Below the pieces are notes generated by a model that saw only the letters and a program-made list of their open reading frames with translations, did not search any database and was not told the DNA's origin. The position numbers were made by a program, and so were the translations under genes. Below, piece by piece: positions 1-6,090 of a DNA stretch of 7,748 nt. Within the stretch, counting starts at the first letter, position 1, and each line of letters begins with the position of its first letter. Source of the DNA: Microcaldota archaeon (GTDB lineage: Archaea; Micrarchaeota; Micrarchaeia; Norongarragalinales; UBA97). The DNA is taken from assembly GCA_016217775.1 (NCBI GenBank), contig JACRGG010000010.1, positions 1-7,748 of the forward strand, written 5' to 3'.

Positions 1-1256
1 GAGGCTTTCTCCATCGCCTGCACGAAGTCCGGGACGGTCATTGAGGCGACCAGTACTTCTCCTTGCTTTACCTTAGCCGCCTCTGCTTTAGACAAAACAA
101 TTCTAGCAATTCCCCGAGCCGCGCCCGCAAACGCACTGGTTCCCTTAATTTGCGTAACGCCCTCAACGTTTTCCTGCTCGACGTATTTCTTCTTGTACTC
201 CTCCAGCGCTGTGCCGGAGAAGACTTGAACTTCCTCATTGTGTTTCACAAAGCCAAAGCCTTTCTTCCTCTCGCCGATAATTCTTTCGTCAACCTTCCCG
301 CCGGCTAATCCTGTCCTTATTTCACCCGCGGTGAGGCAAAACAAGTCCTGCATTTGCAATCCGAGGCGCTTTGCGATTTTGGAGAACAACGGCCTTGAGA
401 GAAACCCGTTTTTCACGTTCTCGTCCATACGCAGCGTGCGCAAGTAAACCAGTTCCTTCGCGACTTGGACTAACTGGGTGAAATCCTCTCCAGCATTCAA
501 TTCAGCTAACGCCTTGCCCGTTTCCTTCCCGACTAACTTTGCGTGCTCCTCCAAGCCCTGCAATTGGGTTTTCGCTTTGCTTGCGTCAATCTCGCCGATT
601 CTCTTCAAGACGTCTTGCTCCGTCCACGGATTTCCCAAAAACCCGCGCGTGTTTATCCAACCGAATTTTTCCGCGTGAACTCTCGCTTGCCCGCTAATGT
701 CCTCGCCGTTTTTTTTCTTCAACGCAAGCTTAAGCGCCTCGCGCAATTCGATGTTGCCGTCGTTTTCTTTTTCTGCCGTTGTGAAGGCAATAAAGTCATC
801 GTGCGGGCGCTTAGAGCGTTTTGCCAAGTACTCCTTGAACAATTGCTCTACCGCATCCCCCGCGCATAACGGGATGGATAATGCGGTTGAAGCATCCGCA
901 TACGCGTTTTCAAGCTTCACAAAATCATCAAGCAGTTCTTTGCTAGAACTAGAAGAGTAGTCGGTTTCGCCGATTTTTTCAGCGACTAACCGGAATTTCT
1001 TGTACTGCGCGTGCCAGGTTTTAATGAAGTGGTTTAACTGCGCGCACCCGTTTTTTTCGTACTCGCGTTTTATTCGCGCAACTACGTCCTCGAACTCGCG
1101 CGCGGGGTGCGCTACAACTCCTTCAATCGCGCGGTAGTCGGCAAAGCCCATTTGCACGCCGAGAACTGGTTTTGTCTTGGGCGCGGAATTTCTTTGAGTG
1201 AGCAAGTCGTAGAACAAAACGCTCAACTGCCTGCGGACGATTACCTTCCATTCCAT
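1..1256 (-). CDS. PEP-utilising-enzyme mobile-domain protein, N-terminal 418 residues (3' end beyond window)
   Basis: An open frame runs from the ATG at 1256 to the window edge with no stop. Residues about 1-300 are mostly helical and charged, including a five-Ser run at 101-105 and an Arg-containing helix (YLRTLRMDE, 271-279). Residues about 300-350 (GEIRTGL, then IGERKKGFGF) precede the start of a phosphohistidine swivelling domain: KGTSAFAGAARGIARIVLS at 371-389, then GEVLVASMTVPDFVQAMEKA at 399-418. This matches the mobile domain of PEP synthase and pyruvate phosphate dikinase. The phospho-accepting His normally lies about 15-20 residues further on, so it is outside the window. The N-terminus has no visible ATP-grasp nucleotide-binding domain, so this is not an ordinary PEP synthase. 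Proteins of this layout are commonly annotated only as mobile-domain proteins, and the reaction is unknown. The ATG start fits a TATA-like box 23-30 bases upstream. Confidence 0.8.
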   Translation of the reverse strand, partial: MEWKVIVRRQLSVLFYDLLTQRNSAPKTKPVLGVQMGFADYRAIEGVVAHPAREFEDVVARIKREYEKNGCAQLNHFIKTWHAQYKKFRLVAEKIGETDYSSSSSKELLDDFVKLENAYADASTALSIPLCAGDAVEQLFKEYLAKRSKRPHDDFIAFTTAEKENDGNIELREALKLALKKKNGEDISGQARVHAEKFGWINTRGFLGNPWTEQDVLKRIGEIDASKAKTQLQGLEEHAKLVGKETGKALAELNAGEDFTQLVQVAKELVYLRTLRMDENVKNGFLSRPLFSKIAKRLGLQMQDLFCLTAGEIRTGLAGGKVDERIIGERKKGFGFVKHNEEVQVFSGTALEEYKKKYVEQENVEGVTQIKGTSAFAGAARGIARIVLSKAEAAKVKQGEVLVASMTVPDFVQAMEKA

Positions 1257-1278
1257 GCAAGAAATAGTGTCACGGGCG

Positions 1279-1286
1279 TTACTTAA
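1279..1286 (-). promoter_or_regulatory. Candidate TATA box for the mobile-domain gene
   Basis: In the 56-base gap after the M50 protease gene, the minus strand reads AAAGGCTTAAGTAACG. The TTAAGTAA core lies 23-30 bases upstream of the ATG at 1256, the spacing expected for an archaeal leaderless transcript. The purine-rich AAAGG just upstream could be a BRE. No clear Shine-Dalgarno sequence is seen before the ATG, which agrees with leaderless initiation. It is a weak match by eye and unproven. Confidence 0.4.
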
Positions 1287-1312
1287 GCCTTTACGCAATT
1301 AATGCCGACGGC

Positions 1313-1891
1313 TTAACCAAAGGCAAGCGGAGAAATAAGCAGCATCACCAATAGGGCAGCCGCGGTTAGCGCCCACTTGGTTTTGGAGTACTCGTAGATT
1401 TTCCCCCCGTCTAGGGGGTGGAATGGAATCAAGTTGAACAAGCCGAGGAACGCGTTGACTTGGACTCCAAGCGAGCTTACTTCCCGCAAGCCGGGCGCGA
1501 GCAAGCCTATTACGAGAAATAAAATAGCGAGCAAGAGGTTTGAGAATGGACCGGCGAGGGAGACTTTCCCGTTTTGCTCGCGCGTCAAAGTCTTTCCGTA
1601 AACGTACACAGCGCCTGGCGCGGCGAAGACGAATCCTACAAACGAGGTGAGAATCGCGAAGACCAAGCCCAGAGTCCACGCGCGGTAGCGCGCCTTCGCC
1701 CCGTATTTAATCGCGACGTAGCGGTGGGCAAGCTCGTGAATAATAAAGCCCAAACCTACCGTGAAAAGTATTTGCGCGAAGTTGAACGCGAAATTGCTCG
1801 TTATGTCAAAAGAGCCGGTGTACAAGATGGTGAACGCGATTGAAATCGTGACTACGGACACGAGAATGTGGAGTGCTTCCTCAAGGTGCAT
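1313..1891 (-). CDS. M50-family (site-2-protease-like) membrane metalloprotease
   Basis: A 192-residue multi-pass membrane protein. Hydrophobic segments lie at about 8-26, 37-60, 74-96, 112-133, 142-157 and 173-190. The zinc-binding HELAH motif is at 52-56 inside the second segment (His52 and His56 as ligands, Glu53 as catalytic base). The second family motif, an NPDG-like HPLDGGK, is at 158-164, with Asp161 as the likely third ligand. The sequence between them (YGAKARYRAWTLG, then FAAPGAVY) is typical of short archaeal COG1994-type proteases, which lack PDZ or CBS domains. Such enzymes cleave membrane-embedded helices in the bilayer; no substrate can be named here. Its ATG shares one base with the TAA of the upstream gene (TAATG), so the two are very likely cotranscribed and translationally coupled. 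All catalytic residues are present. Confidence 0.9.
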   Translation of the reverse strand: MHLEEALHILVSVVTISIAFTILYTGSFDITSNFAFNFAQILFTVGLGFIIHELAHRYVAIKYGAKARYRAWTLGLVFAILTSFVGFVFAAPGAVYVYGKTLTREQNGKVSLAGPFSNLLLAILFLVIGLLAPGLREVSSLGVQVNAFLGLFNLIPFHPLDGGKIYEYSKTKWALTAAALLVMLLISPLAFG

Positions 1892-2328
1892 TAAAGCTCG
1901 CTCTCGGTTATTTGAATCGTCGCGGGGGAGAACGTGCCTTGGTAGGCGGAGATTATTCCCTCGCCGTTGTGCCCGTTGTCAAAGCGAACCTTGATTTTCC
2001 CGCCTTTCCACCCGTTGGACAATGCGGTCACCAAAACGGTTTGCACGAAGAAAACCGCTTGCGGCCCGCTTGGGTGCGATTGAGTTTGCTTTCTTGAAAC
2101 CTGCGCAATTAACTTATCGCCCCTCCTCACTCCGCGCAAGTACGGGAACGCGATGCCAAGCAAGATAGAGGAGCCAATCGAGAGGGCGAGAAGCTTCCAA
2201 AAGTCCGTAAGCAGGCTTTCCTTCAATCCCAATGCGGAGTTTATCGGAGCGCTTAAGCCAAACGCGACTAGAGAAAGCGCGGACAGCAGCACAATCGAAA
2301 ACGCCATTACCTTGAAATTCATTTTCAA
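1891..2328 (-). CDS. Two-helix membrane protein of unknown function, coupled to M50 protease
   Basis: A 145-residue protein I do not recognise. Two hydrophobic segments (about 6-25 and 44-64) form a hairpin, followed by a basic stretch (RGVRRGDK, 66-72). By the positive-inside rule this places both ends in the cytoplasm. The remaining 75 or so residues look like a small beta-rich domain, including GWKGGKIKVRFDNGH at 106-120 and a Pro-Ala-Thr-Ile segment near the end. The general plan of membrane anchor plus small beta domain recalls NfeD-like proteins, but this is only a loose resemblance. The stop overlaps the protease start by one base, which suggests a shared role, for example as partner, regulator or substrate of the M50 enzyme. 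Start choice: ATG at 2328 gives MKMNF and the in-frame ATG at 2322 gives MNF. The TATA spacing slightly favours 2322. Confidence 0.8.
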   Translation of the reverse strand: MKMNFKVMAFSIVLLSALSLVAFGLSAPINSALGLKESLLTDFWKLLALSIGSSILLGIAFPYLRGVRRGDKLIAQVSRKQTQSHPSGPQAVFFVQTVLVTALSNGWKGGKIKVRFDNGHNGEGIISAYQGTFSPATIQITESEL

Positions 2329-2336
2329 TAACCCGC

Positions 2337-2350
2337 TAAAATATTTTTTT
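2337..2350 (-). promoter_or_regulatory. Candidate TATA box for the membrane protein-protease operon
   Basis: The 50-base gap after cdc48 contains a run of 14 A/T bases (AAAAAAATATTTTA on the minus strand). It lies 9-22 bases upstream of the ATG at 2328 and 15-28 bases upstream of the ATG at 2322. Archaeal TATA boxes sit about 26 bases before the transcription start, so a leaderless message would better fit the second ATG. The same stretch has only a short T run on the transcribed strand, so it is not a convincing terminator for cdc48. Confidence 0.45.
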
Positions 2351-2378
2351 CGGCTAGACTAACGCCATTCTCGGCGCG

Positions 2379-5300
2379 CTAGGAGTATCCCTTGATTTGC
2401 GCAACTGGCTTTTGCACTAATGACGGCCGCACCGCCTGGAGCGCGAGCTCAAAATCCTTCGATTCAATAGCCTTGGAGTCAAGGCTTCTTCGCAGCGCGT
2501 TCATTCCCGCCTCGCGGCATAATCCCTCCAAGTCCGCGCCCGAATACCCTTCGGTCCTCTTCACGTAGGAAACCAAATCCAAATCTGATGCTAACGGCAT
2601 GTGCTTGGCGTGAATCTTGAGTATTCCAAGGCGCGCGGTTTCATCAGGGTACGGGATTTCAAGAAGCTTGTCGAACCTCCCCGGCCTAAGCAATGCGGAA
2701 TCGATTATGTCAACGCGGTTAGTCGCGCCGATTACCACGATGTCCTTTAAGTTTTGCAGCCCGTCCATTTCCGCAAGCAAAGTGTTAACCACTCTTTCAG
2801 TAACGTGGCCGTCGGATTCCGAGCCGCCTCGGCCCGGCGCGAGCGCGTCGATTTCGTCAAAGAAAATAATGCACGGTGCGGCCTGCCTGGCTTTGCGGAA
2901 AACCTCGCGGATTCCCTTCTCGGAATTGTGGACCAGCAAGTCTCCTTCTCCTGCCAGAAAACGCTGCGGCCCCGGCACGCTGATGTCATAGACAAACGGC
3001 TTGCCGTAGCCTACTTTTTCCACGCTCACAACCTTGTCAAAGTAATAATCGCTTTCAACAAGCTCCCACGCGAACTTGAATTTTCGCAGCGGGTCGCGCA
3101 GGCTTAGCGCTTGGCGCAGCTTGTCTATTCCAATTCCTTGCGATGTAGTCCATTGCGAATACCCGTTTGCGCAAAGCCACGCGCGAATACCCGCATCAAT
3201 TGGAATGAGGCCGCTGCGCTTCCACGCCTTAGCGGTCGTGTAAGCCTCGAGGCGCGCCTGCTTTGATGACTGGCTGAACCCGACTTCCCTGAATCGCTCG
3301 AAGTTCGTGACTCCGCTGAACAATACTTTCAGCTTCGGCCCTCCAGTCCGCTTTTCAGTCCCGCGCCAAATCGTTGCAACAAGGCCAAAATGCAGAAGCA
3401 GGTGCTGGACGTCGCGCGCAAGGGAGCGGCTTGAAGTCGAGGCTTCAACCATATAGCGGTGGGAATTGCCGTGAACGCTGCCGTCCCCGCTGTAATAAGC
3501 CCTTAAGAAAGCCGCAATATGCTGGCGCGGGGATGCAAACAGGAAGTCCGGCGCGCGCTTGTTGTCGGCGTAAGGCTCAAAGCCGAGCACGCGCTTGAAA
3601 AACGCGGTTAAAAGAGGGTGCTCGATTCGTATGACGCCCTTGTACGCGTGGTATTTTACGCCAAGGCCGGAAATTGCATTCATCAACTCCTTGCGGTTCT
3701 CCTCATTATGGTTGGAAAAGCGCAGTGAAGTCTTGTTATAGTCTCCTTCCGCAACCCAAAAGCCAATCAAGTAGCACAAGTCGCGGTTTGCGAAAATGCG
3801 GCCGCAAAGCGTCTGCGTGCTTCCAATATATGACAAGGAAATCTCGCCTGAATCAAATCCAATTCCCGCTGCGGCCATAAGCTTATGGAATGACGGTAGC
3901 GGAAGGGAGTTGCGCGCGCGGCCGATATTCTCTTTAGCGTAGCGCTTTGACACGCCAAGTATTTCTGCAACAAAATCAGCGCCTAGTTTTGAAACAGCCT
4001 GTGAAAATAACGCGTTGGGCTTTACGAAAACTTTCTTATCTTCTTTAAACAAGTCAACCAAGTCCCAAACCTCTTCTCGGTCAAAAGACGGGAGGCGCGC
4101 CGGAATTGCGACAAAAGACTCTCCGGCTACCAGTTCGCTTGTTGGAATTGAATTCACGCCGCCGTTTCGCAAAGTGAATAAGGCGTGGTCGGGAGTTGTA
4201 GTCAGCTGCCTTCCGGTGCGCGTGGTTATCTTATATAAAGTCGAGGCCGCCTTGTGCCTGATAAAATCGTCTACCGGCATAAGCTTGGTTTTTCCTCCCT
4301 CATCAATAGTAAAAGTAAGCATTTGGCTCTTCTGTTTAACCGCCTGGACGCAGCCCCCGGCCTCAACTTCGCTCAAATGCTCGTCCACAAGCTTGCCTAT
4401 TTCAACGCGCTTGAGGTTTCCGTTCTCAATGGCCCATATCGGCTCATCGTATGAAAGCGATTCTCCAATCCATTTCGACAATAATTCCGGCCCGCGCACT
4501 GAAATGAAGTTCGCTTCGCTCTCTGTTGCAACCGCCTTTGCCAATAATGTTTTTCCGGTTCCGGGGGGGCCGAACAATAGTATTCCCTTGATTGGGGAAA
4601 TTCCGACTTTCGCAAACACTTCCGGGCGCTTTAATGGAAGCTCTACTGCCTCCTTAATCTGCATCTTCACGGTTTCAAGCCCGCCTATTTGCTCCCATTT
4701 GACGTTGGGGACTTCAACGAACACTTCGCGCAGCGCGCTAGGCTGGATTTCTCGCAGCGCGTCCATAAAGTCCTTCTTCTCAACCTTGATGTTGTCCAAA
4801 ATGTCTTGGGGGATTTCCTTGTCCAAATCAATTTTAGGCAACAGCCTTCGAAGAACTTTCATCGCCGCCTCCTTGGCTAAGCTCCACAAGTCCGCGCCCA
4901 CGAATCCGTGCGTGATTGCCGCAAGCTCCTTTAGTGAAACGTCTTTGGCAAGCGGCATTCCCCGAGTGTGGATTTGAAGGATTTCCTCGCGCTCCTTCTT
5001 GTCCGGCACGCCTATTTCAACCTCGCGGTCGAATCTTCCCGGCCTGCGCAATGCGGGGTCAATTGCGTTTTGCCGATTCGTCGCGGCAATGACTACGACT
5101 TGCCCGCGGCTTTTCAGCCCGTCCATTAAAGTCAGCAGTTGCGAGACGATTCTGCGCTCTACTTCGCCGACTACCTCGTCGCGTTTTGGCGCGATTGCGT
5201 CAAGCTCGTCAATGAAGATAATCGACGGCGCGTTTTGCTCGGCTTCGGTGAAAATTTTTCGCAGGCGCTCTTCAGCCTCGCCGACGAACTTGGAGACTAT

Positions 5301-6047
5301 CTCCGGGCCGTTAATCGTGATAAAATGCGCTTCGCTTTCCGACGCGACTGCTTTTGCCAACAGCGTCTTGCCCGTTCCGGGCGGGCCGTACATCAAAATT
5401 CCTTTTGGCGGCTCGATTCCAAGCCTATCAAATAATTCCGGGTGGCGCATTGGAAGCTCTATCATCTCGCGGACTTTCTTGACTTCCTCCTTCATTCCGC
5501 CGATGTCCTCGTACGAAATCGTCTGCACCTTGCCGACGTCTTTTACGGGCTCTTCTGAAAGCGTTACTTCCGTTTCCTCGTTTACTATGGTCAATCCCGT
5601 CGGCACGGTTTGCGCGACTGCGAATGGAAATGAAGTGCCGAAAACGTTTACGCTTAACACGTCGCCAACCGAGAGGGGTTTTCCAATCAGGCTTTTTTTC
5701 ACGAACTGGTCGAATCCGGGAGCGTAGCGCGTGGGCTGGTTTGGGGACAAGACGATTTTCTTCGCGGGCTTTATCTCGGCCTTCCTTATTTTCACTCGGT
5801 CGCCTAATCCAACTGACGCGTTTTGGCGGAGGATTCCGTCCATCCGGATTATGTTAAGCCCCTCGTCGGCCGGGTGCGACGGCAATACTATCGCCGCGGT
5901 TTTCTTCTTGCCCTTGATTTCAACAATGTCTCCAGTAGTGATTTCAAGGAGGCGGCGCGCGGTGGAGTCCACCCTAACGACTCGCTTGCCGTAATCGATT
6001 TGCATCGCCTCGGCGACCTTCAAGTCAAGCTCCTGCTTTTCGCTCAT
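2379..6047 (-). CDS. cdc48: CDC48/VAT-type AAA+ ATPase precursor, intein-containing
   Basis: The 1222-residue precursor would become 710 residues after removal of a 512-residue intein, normal for archaeal CDC48/p97/VAT, a hexameric unfoldase that threads proteins through its central pore. The N domain spans about 1-160. D1 has Walker A GPPGTGKT at 221-228, pore loop Lys253-Phe254, Walker B FIDE ending Asp280-Glu281, and arginine fingers Arg335 and Arg338. D2 has Walker A at 493-500, pore loop Lys525-Trp526, intein 530-1041, Walker B Asp1064-Glu1065, and arginine fingers Arg1121 and Arg1124. All ATPase residues are intact. The tail is short and ends Gly-Tyr-Ser, so it has the penultimate Tyr of proteasome-docking HbYX tails but not a clear hydrophobic residue before it. 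I chose the ATG at 6047 (MSEKQELDLK) because the AT-rich box upstream fits leaderless initiation there; an in-frame GTG lies at 6056. The function depends on protein splicing. Confidence 0.97.
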   Translation of the reverse strand: MSEKQELDLKVAEAMQIDYGKRVVRVDSTARRLLEITTGDIVEIKGKKKTAAIVLPSHPADEGLNIIRMDGILRQNASVGLGDRVKIRKAEIKPAKKIVLSPNQPTRYAPGFDQFVKKSLIGKPLSVGDVLSVNVFGTSFPFAVAQTVPTGLTIVNEETEVTLSEEPVKDVGKVQTISYEDIGGMKEEVKKVREMIELPMRHPELFDRLGIEPPKGILMYGPPGTGKTLLAKAVASESEAHFITINGPEIVSKFVGEAEERLRKIFTEAEQNAPSIIFIDELDAIAPKRDEVVGEVERRIVSQLLTLMDGLKSRGQVVVIAATNRQNAIDPALRRPGRFDREVEIGVPDKKEREEILQIHTRGMPLAKDVSLKELAAITHGFVGADLWSLAKEAAMKVLRRLLPKIDLDKEIPQDILDNIKVEKKDFMDALREIQPSALREVFVEVPNVKWEQIGGLETVKMQIKEAVELPLKRPEVFAKVGISPIKGILLFGPPGTGKTLLAKAVATESEANFISVRGPELLSKWIGESLSYDEPIWAIENGNLKRVEIGKLVDEHLSEVEAGGCVQAVKQKSQMLTFTIDEGGKTKLMPVDDFIRHKAASTLYKITTRTGRQLTTTPDHALFTLRNGGVNSIPTSELVAGESFVAIPARLPSFDREEVWDLVDLFKEDKKVFVKPNALFSQAVSKLGADFVAEILGVSKRYAKENIGRARNSLPLPSFHKLMAAAGIGFDSGEISLSYIGSTQTLCGRIFANRDLCYLIGFWVAEGDYNKTSLRFSNHNEENRKELMNAISGLGVKYHAYKGVIRIEHPLLTAFFKRVLGFEPYADNKRAPDFLFASPRQHIAAFLRAYYSGDGSVHGNSHRYMVEASTSSRSLARDVQHLLLHFGLVATIWRGTEKRTGGPKLKVLFSGVTNFERFREVGFSQSSKQARLEAYTTAKAWKRSGLIPIDAGIRAWLCANGYSQWTTSQGIGIDKLRQALSLRDPLRKFKFAWELVESDYYFDKVVSVEKVGYGKPFVYDISVPGPQRFLAGEGDLLVHNSEKGIREVFRKARQAAPCIIFFDEIDALAPGRGGSESDGHVTERVVNTLLAEMDGLQNLKDIVVIGATNRVDIIDSALLRPGRFDKLLEIPYPDETARLGILKIHAKHMPLASDLDLVSYVKRTEGYSGADLEGLCREAGMNALRRSLDSKAIESKDFELALQAVRPSLVQKPVAQIKGYS
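2925..4460 (-). mobile_element. Intein with LAGLIDADG homing endonuclease, inserted in CDC48 D2
   Basis: A 512-residue in-frame insertion interrupts the conserved D2 stretch SKWIGE/SEKGIREVF. The N-terminal splicing block begins Ser-Leu-Ser-Tyr-Asp-Glu (block A, precursor 530). Block B is the TxxH motif Thr618-Pro-Asp-His621. The C-terminal blocks are VYDISVPGPQRFLAGEGDLL (1019-1038), then Val-His1040-Asn1041. The next residue, Ser1042, is the +1 nucleophile. So the termini are Ser1, His-Asn and Ser+1, a class 1 arrangement using Ser where Cys is more usual. The centre holds a two-motif LAGLIDADG endonuclease. Boundaries are exact because the flanks rejoin to the family-standard GESEKG. Inteins in archaeal CDC48 are known in general; I cannot tell from sequence alone whether this exact site is already recorded. 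All splicing residues appear functional. Confidence 0.96.
3378..3779 (-). other. LAGLIDADG endonuclease core within the intein
   Basis: Two dodecapeptide motifs mark the endonuclease: LCYLIGFWVAEG at precursor 757-768 and FLRAYYSGDGS at 847-857, 88 residues apart between the acidic residues. The metal-binding acids are Glu767 and Asp855, and both are kept. A block-D-like Lys-Arg-x-Pro (Lys830, Pro833) precedes the second motif. Upstream, residues about 685-725 (LGADFVAEILGVSKRYAKEN onward) resemble a helix-turn-helix DNA-contact region of the kind found in endonuclease-bearing inteins. The domain would cut intein-free cdc48 alleles at the insertion site. Activity is inferred from the residues only. 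Confidence 0.85.
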
Positions 6048-6070
6048 AACAAACACAACCCTAAATGCCG

Positions 6071-6085
6071 TTTACAATAATTTAC
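6071..6085 (-). promoter_or_regulatory. Candidate TATA element for cdc48
   Basis: In the 43-base gap between the RqcH half and cdc48, the minus strand reads GTAAATTATTGTAAA, 24-38 bases upstream of the ATG at 6047. The placement fits a TATA box driving a leaderless cdc48 message, and no Shine-Dalgarno sequence is evident before that ATG. GTAAA occurs twice, 10 bases apart (one helical turn), which may be chance in such AT-rich sequence. Read-through from the upstream genes is also possible. Confidence 0.4.
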
Positions 6086-6090
6086 TTTGA

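Noticed and set aside
63..960. Several overlapping short plus-strand open frames
   Set aside because: They oppose the continuous mobile-domain coding frame at 1-1256, which has recognisable family motifs.
1299..1679. 126-codon minus-strand frame inside the M50 gene
   Set aside because: Arg-rich out-of-frame reading of the protease, which itself has intact catalytic motifs.
2338..2350. A/T run after cdc48 as an intrinsic terminator
   Set aside because: The transcribed strand reads mostly A before a four-base T run, with no clear hairpin; a TATA role fits better.
4563..4569. Seven-G run in the D2 Walker A codons as a programmed frameshift site
   Set aside because: The frame continues correctly on both sides and encodes a normal GPPGTGKT; it is only the Gly-Pro-Pro codon choice.
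4015..4977. 320-codon open frame on the plus strand across the intein and D2 region
   Set aside because: It lies antisense to clearly conserved cdc48 sequence, its translation is Ser-rich with no recognisable domain, and its frame mirrors the codon bias of the opposite strand.
4999..5727. 242-codon plus-strand open frame opposite the D1 region
   Set aside because: Antisense shadow of the D1 ATPase; its resemblance to the frame opposite D2 simply reflects the D1/D2 paralogy on the coding strand.
2379..6047. Two tandem ATPase domains as a recent gene duplication
   Set aside because: D1 plus D2 is the ancient standard layout of CDC48; the DNA similarity is limited to conserved motifs.
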